A stretch of DNA of 64,000 bases, taken from contig BTRK01000005.1 of assembly GCA_036245805.1 (NCBI GenBank), positions 41,589,216 through 41,653,215 on the forward strand. The letters are read 5' to 3'. This document shows, in pieces, positions 11,001 through 22,770 of this stretch. The notes under the pieces are model-generated. The model made no database searches, had not been told where the DNA came from, and saw only the letters and a program-made list of their open reading frames with translations. The number at the start of each line of letters is the position of its first letter. Position 1 is the first letter of the stretch. The position numbers and the translations under genes are program-made. The DNA comes from Pristionchus mayeri (lineage: Eukaryota > Nematoda > Chromadorea > Rhabditida > Neodiplogasteridae).

Positions 11001-14000
11001 AAAAAGTTGTGCCAGATTTGACTCATATAATAGTAGTATATTACCCTAGACTAAAGATTTCGGAAAATATGGGTCATTGCTCCCAGAGCCGGCTTTTAGG
11101 AATCTTCCGGTTTTGCACCCGGCTATGCTGTATTTCAGCTCCCAGATGAGCTAGAGAGATGGCATTGGGCTCAAAATGTGCGGAAAATTATTTCCAGAAA
11201 CTTTTATGTTGAGGACTTTAGTGTTCGGAAAGAAATGACTATGCTACCAACGAAAAAACACATTTGGTTATATAAAAAAAATCTCTCTCCTTTCTGAAAT
11301 TACCATATACAAAATGCTATTGCTTATTAATATAAAAGAAGTCAATATGTGTCCAGGAAAAATATTACCGACGTGATCAGCCTACGGCCTTTTTGGGTAT
11401 TTTTGATCAAACACAGCATAGTGCAGAATGACATTGATATTTCCATAAAAATCACCATTCATTAGAATCTTAGAACATGCCCTTTGCAATTTAAGAACAT
11501 TAGAAGCAATATAAGTAGGATGGCACACGAAAACTAGAATTTTCGCGAATTCGAAAAAATCAGTTTTCTTGACGTCGATTTTTTCGATATTTTCTCATAC
11601 CATACTTACCAATAATAATAACTGAACTGCCAGATTCATATTAATCGGAAAGTATGTACCGGTATGAGTAAGGAAATTTCAAAATTGGTTGTTCATTCAC
11701 CTTGAAAGGTCAAAATTTTATGGCTCCAAAATGCAAAATTTAATGATGCAAAAAATTTGTAATTCGATTTTGAGCGAAATGTTGCAAATAGCTGCCGGAT
11801 TTGAACATGTAAAATCATAATGTAATAAATGGAATGGTATTTCATTTGAGAAACAAAAATAAGTGCTCAATTTTTGGAAACCTAAAATTGTTGAAATAGT
11901 TCAAAATGTAAAATCTGAATTATCGAGATCTCTTATTTTTCTCTGTGTCATCTTATGCATCCCTTTTAATTATGATTTTACATGTTCAAATCCGGCAGCT
12001 ATTTGCAACATTTCGCTCAAAATCGAATTACAAATTGTTTGCATCATTAAATTTTGCATTTTGGAGCCATGAAATTTTGACTTTCAAGGTGAATGAACAA
12101 CCAATTTTGAAATTTCATTACTTATACCGGTACATACTTTCCGATTAATATGAATCTGGCAGTTCAGTTATTATTATTGGTAAGTATGGTATGAGAAAAT
12201 ATCGAAAAAATCGACGTCAAGAAAACTGATTTTTTCGAATTCGCGAAAATTCTAGTTTTCGTGTGCCATCCTACTTATATTGCTTCTAATGTTCTTAAAT
12301 TGCAAAGGGCATGTTCTAAGATTCTAATGAATGCTGATTTTATGGAAATATCAATGTCATTCTGCACAATTCTGTGTTTGATAAAAAATACCCAAAAAGG
12401 CCGTAGGCTGATCACGTCGGTAATATTTTTCCTGGACACATATTGACTTCTTTTATATTAATAAGCAATAACATTTTGTATATGGTAATTTCAGAAAGGA
12501 GGGAGATTTTTTTTATAAAACCAAATGTGTTTTTTCGTTGGTAGCATAGTCATTTCTTTCCGAACGCTAAAGTCCTCATCATAAAAGTTTCTGGAAATAA
12601 TTTTCCGCACATTTTGAGATCAATGCCATCTCTCTAGCTCATCTGGGAGCTGATATACGGTAGAGCCGGATACAAAACCGGAAAATTCCTAAATGACGGC
12701 TCTGGGACCTGTGACCTAGAAATTTCAACAAGTTGGCTCTAGTGCATGCTACCACCATAATATGAACTAAAACAAAAAATAAAAGTTGGAAATTGTTCTC
12801 GCACACATCCACTGGCTCGTGATACCTGTGTTAAGCATGAAAACCCAGATAGTTTTTCCGATTTCCAAAATTTCGTCACTTTTGGTCCACCCGACCACCC
12901 CGCACCACGATGAAGACCAGGAATGATGACGTCAACATAAAAGTAGTAGTCCATGATGGTAGCTTTCTTTGTAAAAAAGAACGGCCTTCTATCTTTATTT
13001 TAAACGGATTTATGATCGTTTAAAAGAGCGCGATTTGACTGTCGAAAAGTGATAGTGCCATGTTTGGCCTTCTGAATCTCGAGGATGACGACCGTTATCA
13101 CAATTCTGACGACGCATTTTGAAAGAGCATTATCTGAAGTACTTATAACCAAATTTACAGAGGAATCGGACAAACTTTAATCCTACCGCCGCGGCGTGGT
13201 CGATTCTCTCGTGATTCCTCTCATATGACAATGCCATACTATACTAAGATGTAGAATCGGCGTCACAAAATAACATGATGATGCATCTCAAAAATAAACC
13301 CTCTCAGGGGGGATCTATTATCTATATCCCCCTGAAATAGCGAGATGTATGAATTGAAAATGGCATATGATGCTAAGATGTAGACTCGTTGTCACAAAAT
13401 TTAATTTCAGATACCAGCGCCTTGCGGTCCGCTCGCTCATTATTCAAGTGATATATTTTGCGTTAATTATCACTATATTACAATACTTTGAATGAGCGAA
13501 AATTATTTAAAATATATTTTGCAATAATGACCTGACAAATAACCTACCTAATTCGAATGACGGGTATATCACGCCTCTCGCCTTAGAATCGAACAGAATT
13601 GTCCATATCTGAGTGTATTATCTCAAGAAGTTCTGAAATATATTATCCTAGGGCGCTCTGCCTAGTCTGATGTACGCGATTCCTGCTGCGGGAATCGTAT
13701 TTCTGCAATTAACGCCATCGATATATGACGTCGGAGACTCCTTCAATCGCTTTGGTAAGCATATATTTTTGAAAAACTGGGGTTACTGAATATTCCGTAT
13801 CCCCCCTTACAAATGCTGCATCCTTGTGGAACATCTCAAACATGAAAAAAGTACGGCATTTCAGCGACTGCCATCTCGCCTCTTCTATGGTTTGTGATCA
13901 CGAAGCACACGTTCGCCGGTTCATTGGCTATTCTGTATTGCTCTCCGTCGTATCGGGCCAATTTGATTTTGTTCATCAAATTATCACGCGCCTCAAATTT

Positions 14001-14052
14001 AACTGAAGTTCAGAAGTTGAGCGAGAAAATAGGGCGATCTGAACCCTTTTAA
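8069..14052 (+). CDS. Srh/Sri-like serpentine chemoreceptor, paralogue 2
   Basis: This is a predicted seven-TM chemosensory receptor. Exons: 8069-8132, 8199-8299, 8368-8487, 8527-8595, 8755-8892, 8935-9025, 9196-9307, 13411-13447, 13652-13754 and 13865-14052, giving 341 codons in frame. Recognisable parts are RDKDVRNRSYRKY, LIYSDS, DLEWVRQRSTYVF, YQRLAVRSLIIQ, the last-TM segment FAGSLAILYCSPSYR, and a short cytoplasmic tail. The obvious exon 7 donor (after 9303) breaks phase against exon 8. In-frame GT donors follow at 9308, 9311 and 9314, and I used the first. Intron 7 is about 4.1 kb because a nested palindrome has inserted; the equivalent intron of paralogue 1 is 70 bp. It is the only one of the three receptor copies with all ten exons open. 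Family placement in the Str superfamily is inferred. Confidence 0.72.
9750..10946. repeat. Nested foldback A (about 1.2 kb)
   Basis: The left arm begins agttgtagtaactatacatg and the right arm ends with its inverted copy at about 10946. The centre is near 10348, in a GC-richer loop flanked by the inverted pair gaaagtgagtctctatctat and its complement. The identical 64-codon open frames at 9806-10000 (+) and 10696-10890 (-) are the two arms, not genes. Confidence 0.85.
10945..12835. repeat. Nested foldback B (about 1.9 kb)
   Basis: Inverted arms include ttaacacgtgtatcacgag near 10945 mirrored near 12815, cccagatgagctagagagat near 11141 mirrored near 12630, and gctgccggatttgaacatgt near 11792 mirrored near 11980. 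The centre is near 11895. It adjoins foldback A inside the outer palindrome. No coding capacity is recognised. Confidence 0.85.
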
Positions 14053-14069
14053 AATTTGTAATAAATTTA

Positions 14070-14440
14070 TGGATCTGTCTGGTTTGGGGGACATATGTCC
14101 CCCCAAATCGACAATACATCCCCCGAAACCAACTATATGCCCCCTCAAACCGACGATATGCCGCCCAAAACCAGACAGCCACATTTAGTTCACCGTATGA
14201 TGTCTTTGAAACATTAATGCCGTGGAACAAGTCGAGGAAAATATGAGAATTTTGAATTCCCAAAATTTCATATCTCGGGTCCCAGCAGAGATAGAGACTT
14301 GAAAATTGGAATATGAGGTGGAAAATCCATTTACACCCCATATTTCAATTTTCCAGTTGCTATATCTACTGGGAGCCGAGATATGAAATTGTGGGAATTC
14401 AAATATTTCCTCTTCTCCTTGACTTTTTCCACGGCATAAG
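14070..14440. repeat. Short irregular repeats and a degenerate palindrome
   Basis: At 14085-14165 a loose repeat of about 25 bp (cccc-aaaccga-atatg) recurs four times. From about 14219 to 14438 the sequence folds back on itself: gccgtggaacaagtcgagga pairs with tttttccacggc, and ttcatatctcgggtcccag pairs with gggagccgagatatgaa. This is probably an old foldback just downstream of receptor paralogue 2. Confidence 0.6.
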
Positions 14441-15425
14441 TTATCGTGGTTACGTAGTAATGAAACAACCTGTGACACGATTTGAGAACATATTTGTTCT
14501 GGAGACTTTGTTGTTTAGCATGAGAATTTAAAAAAATATCCGCCCTATGTTGATGGTTATATTTACTGCGCATTCGACACGGTTTCGGTGCTCGACGCAA
14601 TCGTTGGGGGCGGACCTAATATGATATAAATTTTGGCTGATTTTAGGATTCTCCCCCTCTTTGCTTCTCGTCTTCCCATTCTCGCCAATAATACTCACCA
14701 CATAAGTGATTGTCTCGTACTCATCCATCAATTTCGAATTGTCAAAAAAAACAACAAATTATCAATATTCCAGATGAAAGAGGTGCACGGGAGCATGAGG
14801 AACGAGTCCTTGGCCATCGGGAAGACAAAAATTGATGCAGAATATTAGAATGGTTGAGAATCTTGAGAAAAAAACAGCAATTCAGCAAATCTGGAAAGCG
14901 ATATGTGAATTCCGACCAGTCCCATTCGAGACATGGCAAGTTATGGGTAAAGAGATAATGATGTAAGTTGCTTAATGAATCTAATAAACATACGATAATT
15001 ATCATTCTACGATGGGCAGTATAGAGTATTGAATACGTTCCTCCACAAATGTATTATAATGCATTATTGCATTATTGTATCATTGTATTATCCACAAATG
15101 TATTATAAATACATTAATGCACCGTGCTCCAATTCATGTATTTTTTGTAGTTATCATTCGTATATTGCTCAGTCGATTTTCTCAGCATGGTTGTTTTCCT
15201 CCTTCTTTCTCCGTTACCCCATATTCCCACGAGTTGTGATCATTTTACAAAATCTTTGTGTATTTTCCGAGAAGTTCTCTCGGAAATCAATCAGAATGAA
15301 ACTAGAAAAGCAACTGAGCATTAGCAGTAGTCGGCTTCACAACACCACCTATCGCAGTCGTCTCTTGACGACTGTAAATTCGTCTGACGTAGTTGCACAT
15401 ATCATTTTATTTCTTCTAGCACGAT
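14441..15425. other. Intergenic, nothing recognised
   Basis: AT-rich spacer between receptor paralogues 2 and 3. Short tandem-like cattattgcattattg sequence occurs near 15060. The 138-codon open frame at 15029-15445 is low-complexity and overlaps the start of paralogue 3, so I do not call it a gene. Confidence 0.4.
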
Positions 15426-16663
15426 ATGTTCCGTATAATGACTGACACTCGCATTGAATCGGTGCTACTGATTCTCCAACGTTTTTGTGGTGAGCATCAC
15501 TTCGTGTTTTCTATACTTTGAGTACACGCAATTCCTACACTTTCTAAAATCGTGTGATAGAATTGCGGGCGAATAATATATAAAAAAAAGATTTTTTGAA
15601 ACTATTAATTATAAAATAATAAATTCACCGTTTAGATGCAATCCAGTTTGCATTCAATGGCTTCATCATTGCACTAATAATTATGGATAAAGACGCTCGC
15701 AGCAGAAACTATCGCAAATATATTTGTTGCGTACAGGTAAATTTTAATCTTAAAGGATATGTAAAACCGGAAAATTCCTAAAATGGAGCTCTGGGACTAA
15801 CGATCCAACCCTAAATTTGTGCTAAATTGACCAAAAACGGAATTTCTGCGCTACAGAGAAGTCAAGTGGATCTTAGTGTGACTGATTTTTCCAGATATCT
15901 TCGCTAGCTCTGGACTCTTTCTCAGACATATACTCCCCCATCATGATGATGCACCTAGGAATTATCTATTCGGAATCCTGGATGTCGAAATTGTTGGGTG
16001 TCGGAAAATTTATGGTGATTTAAAGCTCCGGATTTCTGATAATTAAACTTTTCAGGCTACTTGGTCAAGTTGGCATCGCATATTTCGCTTGCGTTTATTA
16101 TAGGAGAGGCGTAAGCAATTTATTTACATGAACTCAACAATTAATTCAGTTCAATACATTTCCAAGGGGTTTAGGTAGTCCTTGGTACTAAGGGAAGATT
16201 CAGCTACACTGGAAGGCGAAAATTAATGATTTTACTGTGCTTCCAAGCGTACGTCACAACTGGTACGCTCGGAGCATTGTATTTCATGAGTAGATCTGCA
16301 CATTCCGCTGAGGTATAACATACTAAGTTTTTTCTTAAAATTAAATATTTAGCAATCGATGCCTACCGATCTGGAATGGGTAACGAAAAAAACGTCGTAC
16401 TTACGACTTATTCCTGATGAAAACTTGCTCCGTGCACATTGTGGTAATTCGATATCATTGGATTTTTTTAACGACACTTCAGTGTTTCTTGGGATTGGAG
16501 ATAGCGCAGCGCTCGTAATAATTGCCATGCTTGCGCAAACAGTTAACGAGATAAAGAGGGGCAATGCTTGGGCAAGCGATACAACACGTCGGTAAGCGTC
16601 TGATTCCATTCAAAAATCATACTCTGTCGCAAAAGGTGAAAAAGGTAACGTTCCTTAGAAACT

Positions 16664-16775
16664 AGAGTTCGAACTATGAGATAGTCGTCTCTTCATTTCG
16701 TGCACTATCTCACCGCTCGACCGGTCTAGAGAGTGTGCGAAATGAAGAGATGACTATCTCATATTTCGAACTCTA
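16664..16775. mobile_element. Hairpin MITE, 112 bp, 9-bp target duplication
   Basis: The whole unit is one palindrome from agagttcgaac to ttcgaactcta. The centre carries ctcaccgctcgaccggtc. Flanks ttagaaact (16655-16663) and ttaaaaacc (16776-16784) agree at 7 of 9 positions, consistent with an aged 9-bp duplication. It is in intron 7 of receptor paralogue 3. Confidence 0.75.
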
Positions 16776-17143
16776 TTAAAAACCCTTTGGAGGTGAGAGA
16801 TATGTAGTTCTAGAATTTGTCGGCCTCACCGCACTACATTACTTAAGAAAGTTAAATCGCTTGGCTACTTTGTTAACCTTTAATACCACATTTCCATACA
16901 AAATACCACAATTATATCAATGCAGCTATCAACGCCTAGCAGTGAGAGCTCTTGTTATTCAGGTTGGATTTTTTTTGAATTTTTAATGCAATTCTTATGT
17001 TATGCATTACTCAGGGGACTGTTCCCAGTTTGATGTACGTCACTTCATCAATTATGAATATATGCCTACAATTTGCTCCCGTATTATTCGAAGTTGGAGA
17101 CACATTCAATCGAATCGGTTCGTTGTGCTTAAGTACCCGAATG

Positions 17144-17236
17144 GAGCAATCGTCTGACTCTCTTCAGTTTGCACACTCTCTCGTCTTTCTGACAGGTGAG
17201 AGAGCGTGGAAACTGAAGAGAGTCAGGCCATTGCTC
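17144..17236. mobile_element. Hairpin MITE, 93 bp
   Basis: The palindrome runs from gagcaatcgtctgactctct to agagtcaggccattgctc, with a core of cacactctctcg and gagagagcgtg. Its arm matches the right arm of the hairpin near 31571-31596. No clear duplication is seen. It lies in intron 9 of receptor paralogue 3. Confidence 0.7.
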
Positions 17237-17432
17237 TCTGAATGAATTTGCAATTGCAGCTGCAGTCCTTTCTCCGTTGCTTTGGAGCATCTTCACGAAG
17301 CACACGCTGGCTGGCTCGCTAACGATTCTCTACTGTTCGCCGGCATACAGGAAGACGATTCTGTCACGAATGACGAATTCCGAAATGTCTACTCTACGCG
17401 GACATAGTGAAACAGTTAGGAGCACTAAATGA

Positions 17433-18791
17433 CGTGCTGACTAATTGTATTCATGCGATGTTCAAAATGACCTCATATTTACTCAAGTGTTGTCACTGTT
17501 TTCAAGTTCTCATCTTGCACCAGTAAATGTTCAATCGCGAGGGGTATCTCAGATATTCTGGGCGTAAAGTAGTTTTGTTTAAAGAAAAAACAACATATCT
17601 TCGCATGACAATGTCATAAGCAAATCGACTTAGCGGACTGCACCAAGCCTATTTCTATTTTTTGCTCTTAAGAATTTAACAATTTAGACTATCGATGTCC
17701 TTCGCCAATGGATTTAACTTTTCCATTCTCTGTGGTTGGGTGTTTATTTGTAGTTATCCGATTGATTCATTTACTTTTTATTTTCGGATATTTTTTAGGC
17801 GAGAAGGGCAAATTAGTTGAAAACGTATGCTTGTGCAACTGAAACATACTCGAAAATCAAAATATTGTCAATATAACTCACAAGAGTTAGTGGTCTCCTC
17901 GTTATTTTTCATGTGTGAACGCCGAGGAATACAATTTTCTATCATTGCAATTGACTTTGGTCATACACAAATTATGATCAACTGTGTATTTATATTAATT
18001 TTGTGATTTTATTCTTTGGAATCCTAAGTTAGGATGAAGACTTGTAAAATACACTACTAGTTTATTTTGTGCAAAATCATGTGGGAGAATTTCAAGGAAC
18101 TATTTCGTGCAAAATGACCCAGACCATGGTTAAATGAGGACTAAATGCAAAGTAGGCACATCGATAGAAATAAGTGTAAGGGAGCTTCTACCCTCCGTCT
18201 TTTGACAAATCTTCCAGCGATTTGCATTCGCGGACTTCCCTGAGCTATCATGCGACCATGGCACTCAGCCAACTAATCATAACTCTGTTGAAAGTAGAGA
18301 TGGTAAGTTTTTTTGGAGCGTTTAATAGTCAAGAGGGGCTAGGTCATGGTTATGAATGGGTCCAAATCCAAAGTCGAACTTTGCCTTTAGTCCTTCTTTA
18401 AGAAATAAAAAAATAAATCACAACATGCAATCGACATTTCAGTCAATTCGATAAGCTCTTTTTTGCATACATGGACTAATGAATTTTTCGGGATCACTGT
18501 CGGACCTTGATACTGTTATGGGCATTTTCGTCGAAAACTGCGGTTTTACAGTGTGTGACCGTGAAAACGATAGGAAAGGGTACTTTTCGGTGGCATCTGA
18601 TAGATAATCATCCGACTGTGAACATCCGGCCCAGTGCTGCATTAATCAAATCTGTGCACTATTTACTTCAACATTTTGCAGAAGAGTTCTTGAACGCGAG
18701 GAAAATATGAAATTCTTACTGAAGGATACGCAATTTTTGTTATCATCCTCAATGTAATCATCCGTACTCTTGCTGGTGCTACTCGGTATTC
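17433..18791. other. Intergenic, nothing firm recognised
   Basis: Downstream of receptor paralogue 3. A weak inverted repeat (aggactaaatgcaaagt near 18140 against actttgcctttagtcct near 18376) suggests an old foldback. No gene is supported. Confidence 0.35.
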
Positions 18792-18902
18792 GAGTTCGAG
18801 AAACGATACCACGGTCTCTTCATTTTACACACTCTCTCACCGCTCGACCGGTCTAGAGAGTGTGTGGAAGGAAGATACGAAGGCCCGAATTACGAACTCT
18901 AT
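18792..18902. mobile_element. Hairpin MITE, 111 bp, perfect 9-bp target duplication
   Basis: The unit begins gagttcgag and ends ttacgaactcta, with core cactctctcaccgctcgacc. The flanks are identical: tcggtattc at 18783-18791 and 18903-18911. It has the same length class and the same ends as the copies at 16664 and 25655. It is intergenic. Confidence 0.85.
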
Positions 18903-18911
18903 TCGGTATTC

Positions 18912-19313
18912 GAAACGACTCCGGCGCCAGACGACCGCCGTTGACTGCTTATTAATATGAAAGATAATAGGAATAGTTTTCTAATGCACATTACAATGCT
19001 AACGCTTCGATTACATTCAAATGGACAAGCTAAATCATATATCCCAACTCACAGAGAAAATACAGCTAACAGAACGCCATTTTAGATCGTTTTGAAATCG
19101 CGAAAAAATCTGTGATTATGTCATATTTATACAATACTCGTAAAAATGTTGGGGAATTCCAATTTTTAGATATGTCCAATTATCTATTTCATCTGGTCAA
19201 GTCGATATCATATTTTATGCGAACTCGACTTTGCTTATATTTCGATGATTATATCCAGTAGTTGTTTTATCACAGGGAAGACACATGGTTTTATCACAGG
19301 GAAGGCAGTTCCT
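18912..19313. other. 3' flank of four-TM gene copy 1, nothing recognised
   Basis: AT-rich. A short direct repeat, ttttatcacagggaag, occurs near 19265 and 19290 just beyond the stop codon of the minus-strand gene. No other feature is seen. Confidence 0.35.
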
Positions 19314-22160
19314 CTAATTGATCTCATAACCGCCCTTGGGCACGATGGTGAAGGCGGGAATTTCGGCTGGCATGTTTTTCTTCGCATTATCCAGGTTCGA
19401 CGCATCGAGGGTAGTGGGCAGTCCGGTTCCTTAAATTTCGGTTAATTGTTTCTTTTTGTGCAGAAAATGTAAAATTAGCTATATCGGCGCATTGTAAGGG
19501 CTAGATCCGAATCTCCATTTGGCACAATATCTAGATAAGTATAACGGCAAAAAAGTGCTGAAAAGAAAAATATCGAATGGTACCTGAATCGTTACCACCG
19601 TTGATCTGCTTGTTGTACACATACAGAGAAATGCACGTGGCGACTGCAATTTTTGATCGAAATTAGTTGAGAAATCTCAAATTTCTCATTTTTCAGCAAG
19701 TAAGGAATGACATAAGATATCATTACAGTGATTATTTTACCAATTCCTTCTATGTGCCCTTTCAATGCAGTCTCAAAGAAAACTAGGTGAATTTTTGTGA
19801 AAAGATTAAACACAGAACAACCGAGGGATGGCTTCGCAAGAAATGACACTCTTCAAACTACACACTCTCTCACCAATCGGACAGGCGAGATAGTGTGTAG
19901 TATGAAGAGACCGTTTCTTTCCAAGCCATATCTAATCCATACACTGCACGAAGAGAGCGACGATGGCGTAGCGGGTGACGTCGAAGTCGATAATGAAAAG
20001 AGCGAACTGGATAGCGGTGATTACGACCTGTAAATTAGCCATCCTTCCTCTCCTAAAATTTCGCAATATGTAAACGAGGAATTGTAGTTATAGCCAACAC
20101 TACAATAGTTTTTGGATGCTTTTGGATGTGATAGAATCAACACCTTGGAGCACTCCAGAAAGTTGTAGGAACTAAACTTCACATAAAACAGAAACAATGC
20201 CGCAAAGCGCAACCCTATGCTCTATGATCTTATATGTGTATCCTGTTTTCGATTCCATTCAACTTCTTCATTTGTTCGTCATTTACCACTCATCAGCTTC
20301 ACTACAATTCACTAACCTGATAAAGGAAGAAATGCCACGTGAATCGCTTTTCTCCTCTTCTGAACACCTTGTGATAGTAGAGAACGTGCACGATGATGGA
20401 GGGAATGAGAGGGATGAAGAAAGTTGCTGAAACAGAAATTTGAATTTTTTTCTGATAATAAACAACTTGATCTCTGAAGCATTACCCATCTCGGATTCGA
20501 GTCACGCAGTATATCTCCTAAATTGGTTCCCAATTTCACTCCATTTTACGAGCGCTTTGTTTAGTGGCTAAGTAAAATTACCACAATCTTTAACAACATA
20601 GCTAACGTTTTCATTTTTTGAGCGATTTATTGGGGTGTCCGAAAAGTTCGTATAATGCTTCAAAAAAAAGTCAGTTCGCGATCAAATGCAGTGATTGCGC
20701 AATCTGTTTGTCAACAATGTATTGCATCATTCTGACGTTGAGTAGTGAGAGGATTTAATCAGTCTCCTAGTTGCTACATTGATTCTTGTGATGGACTCCC
20801 ATCTCTACCTCCGAGCAGTTTTACTTCATTACTACCGTCTTGGCCGATCCGTGAAGGAGGCCCACTCTGCCCTGGCCCAGTAGGAAGGAGCTGACGCCCC
20901 CTCCATACCCTTCTGCTATAAGTGGTTCTCCCGCTTCAAGAAAGGGGAGTTTGGTCTCGATGATCAACCCCACTCTGGACGCCCTCCCTCCCTCGATCAG
21001 CCTCTCGTTCTCCGCACACTGAAGCGCAAGCCCATGGCCAGTGTGCGTGAGTTGAAGAAGGATACTGGTACTCCCAGATCAACGGTGACCGATATCATCC
21101 ATCGATCTGGGAAGAAGCCGAAACTCCCACAAGTGATTCCCCATGACCTTTCACCCGAACAGCTGAAAAATCGTGTTGAAGTCTGTCGGGAATTACTCCA
21201 TCGTAGATCCAATCTTCGATGGGTCAATTCCATCATCGCTACAGATGAGAAGTGGATCACGTACGATAACCCTGTGAGGAGACTGCAATGGGTGGATGCA
21301 GATGAGAAGTCCACGCCCGTCCCGAAGAAGGAAGAGCACGGAAAGAAGGAACTCCTCTGCTTCTTCTTCTCAGTGCTCGGTCCCATCTAGGGAGATCCTC
21401 GCCCCTGGCACCAGCATCAATGCCGACCTCTTGTCTGAACAACTGGAAGATGTCGCGATCAGAGTCCCTCCCAGACTCCTGAACCAGGGCAAAATTCTTC
21501 TTCTGATGGACAATGCTCGCCCACATCGAGCGAAGATGACCCAGAAGAATATGGACGAGCTGAAGATCGAGAGGATTCCCCATCCACCGTATTCCCCGGA
21601 TCTCTCCCCATGCGACTACCACTGCTTCCGCTCTCTCTCTGACTTCTGCAAAGGAAAGAAGTTCAAGAATCGAGATGAAGTTGTGAGGACTTTCGTGAAC
21701 TGGGCGGTCTCGAAGAAACCTGCATTCTGGAAGAGAGGAATCGAGACCCTGCCCAATCGCTGGAGGGAGGTAGTGAGAAAGAAGGGGGCATACATTGGTC
21801 ACTGAGAATTGTAAAGCATTGAATAAAAAATAAAAACAAAAAATTATACGAACTTTCCGGACACCCCAATACTTTGTTCGCTTATCATAACTAATTTGAT
21901 CATTGTGTTTTCACTCTCACTCTCTTCATCAAAATTTTGCAATCAGGCCTTAGCACCAACACGACTCGCCCATCCGGAAGCGCTAGTGTCGAGTAGATAT
22001 ACCAATCACCCAAATCTAGATCGTTCTTTGCGATTCATTATAACTTGTCGAATGAAAAAAATGTTGTACCTTCTCCATGGCATATTGCCATCCATCCGAG
22101 CAGCTGGAGTGGGAAGGCGATTACAGTCAGCAAATGGGCCAGCTCCACTCGGATTTCCAT
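19314..22160 (-). CDS. Small predicted four-TM protein, copy 1
   Basis: Five exons on the minus strand: 22160-22070, 20426-20317, 20027-19943, 19643-19584 and 19429-19314. They sum to 154 codons including the stop, with consistent phases. The start MEIRVELAHLLTV leads into TM1 (AFPLQLLGWMA). TM2 (FIPLIPSIIVHVLYY) is followed by a basic loop, HKVFRRGEKRF. Two more hydrophobic stretches follow (VVITAIQFALFII and IVALFVQF-ATCISLY), then a soluble tail ending PKGGYEIN. I do not recognise the family. A tandem paralogue lies at 23257-25856. A full-length mariner (20630-21869) sits in intron 1 and a hairpin MITE in intron 3. An upstream block shared with the paralogue carries GATA- and AP-1-like sites. 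Function is unknown. Confidence 0.72.
19841..19916. mobile_element. Hairpin MITE, 76 bp
   Basis: Inverted arms are aaatgacactcttcaaac and tatgaagagaccgttt, with core cactctctcacc. Flanks cttcgcaag (19832-19840) and ctttccaag (19917-19925) agree at 7 of 9 positions. It is a shorter member of the hairpin family and sits in an intron of the four-TM gene, 26 bp from the exon 3 donor. Confidence 0.6.
20630..21869 (+). mobile_element. mariner element, 1240 bp, nearly complete
   Basis: Terminal inverted repeats ttggggtgtccgaaaagttc and its complement end at 21869, flanked by TA at 20628-20629 and 21870-21871. It carries a decayed DD34D transposase in plus orientation. It inserted in intron 1 of the minus-strand four-TM gene. 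Confidence 0.9.
20791..21802 (+). pseudogene. mariner DD34D transposase, one stop and one frameshift
   Basis: The frame starts MDSHLYLRAVLLHYY with the mariner helix-turn-helix region and the linker GLDDQPHSGRP. An in-frame TAG at 20881-20883 follows ALAQ. The first catalytic aspartate is in TDEKWITYD (about 21242). Near 21390 the frame shifts (GPI then a stop in one frame, EILAPGTSINADL in the next). The second and third aspartates lie in LLMDNARPH and SPDLSPCDYH, with 34 residues between them. Only two lesions suggest fairly recent death. Confidence 0.88.
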
Positions 22161-22442
22161 CCTGGAAAGAAATATGCTTCAAACCTGATTTCTCGAAGGA
22201 AAAACAATTCGAAACAAGTGTAAGCGCAGATTGCGAAACAATCAAGTATACAGCAAGAGCTAGGAAGATGGCGCGTTTGTTCACAGGTAAACAGTTACAG
22301 AGCTTGATAAAGCTTACGAACGTTGGTTATGTCAAAAATAGGAACCAGGAAACGATTATTACTGGCACGAAGTATGAAGTCACAGTGTAGTGGAGATGCT
22401 TCGTTCTGAAAATGTCGTTTATCAGCGACCCTGCGCAGGGGA

Positions 22443-22462
22443 CCCGTCTTATCCATGAGTCA
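22443..22462 (-). promoter_or_regulatory. Shared upstream block with AP-1-like and GATA-like sites, copy 1
   Basis: On the minus strand this reads TGACTCATGGATAAGACGGG, about 280 bp upstream of the four-TM gene start. TGACTCA is the AP-1/bZIP consensus and GATAAG a GATA-factor core. A further TGATAAA lies nearby at 22420. The same 20-mer recurs exactly upstream of the paralogue (26130-26149). Regulatory role is inferred from conservation between paralogues. Confidence 0.5.
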
Positions 22463-22770
22463 CTGAAGAGAGGCGGCTTTTACATCGACCGGAGATGATA
22501 AATTTTCGCAAACATGTTAGCATCATGAATATTAGCATCATAAGCCATGAAGCGCAAAGTTCAATGTATAAAGCAAATTTTTACGACCGCTCTATTTAGT
22601 AGCCACGCATTTTCACCATCAGTTACCCGCTCGTACGGGAAACGCGAGAACCGTCTTCTTGGTGAGTAGGAATGGCGCCATTCTACATTTCACTACTCAT
22701 ACGCGCTCAATCACCGATGTGATCGTATAGATAACACTCGGAATGAAGAAAACCATTTCTTGCGGGCCTT

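Larger units (their letters stand above)
9347..13233. repeat. Outer shell of a nested 3.9-kb palindrome in a receptor intron
   Basis: Outer arms at 9347-9750 and 12835-13233 are inverted copies. For example cgagagaatcgacc near 9362 pairs with ggtcgattctctcg near 13198, and tgacgtcatcattcctggtc near 9651 pairs with its complement near 12920. Two further complete palindromes fill the middle. The whole structure lies in intron 7 of chemoreceptor paralogue 2. Confidence 0.85.
15426..17432 (+). pseudogene. Srh/Sri-like serpentine chemoreceptor, paralogue 3, frame-broken
   Basis: Ten exons match paralogue 2: 15426-15489, 15636-15736, 15895-16014, 16056-16110, 16175-16312, 16353-16443, 16483-16591, 16926-16962, 17015-17117 and 17260-17432. 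An in-frame second ATG at 15438 may be the true start. Motifs are MDKDARSRNYRKY, IIYSES, DLEWVTKKTSYL, YQRLAVRALVIQ and LAGSLTILYCSPAYR. Exon 4 is 55 nt against 69 nt in paralogues 1 and 2. In the phase set by exon 3 it reads into TAG, so a 14-nt loss at its 5' edge has broken the frame. All other exons keep family length in phase terms. Two hairpin MITEs lie in introns 7 and 9. An unseen alternative splice could rescue it. Confidence 0.68.

Noticed and set aside
15029..15445. 138-codon plus-strand frame
   Set aside because: Low-complexity and AT-rich. It overlaps the first exon of receptor paralogue 3 in another frame and has no family features.
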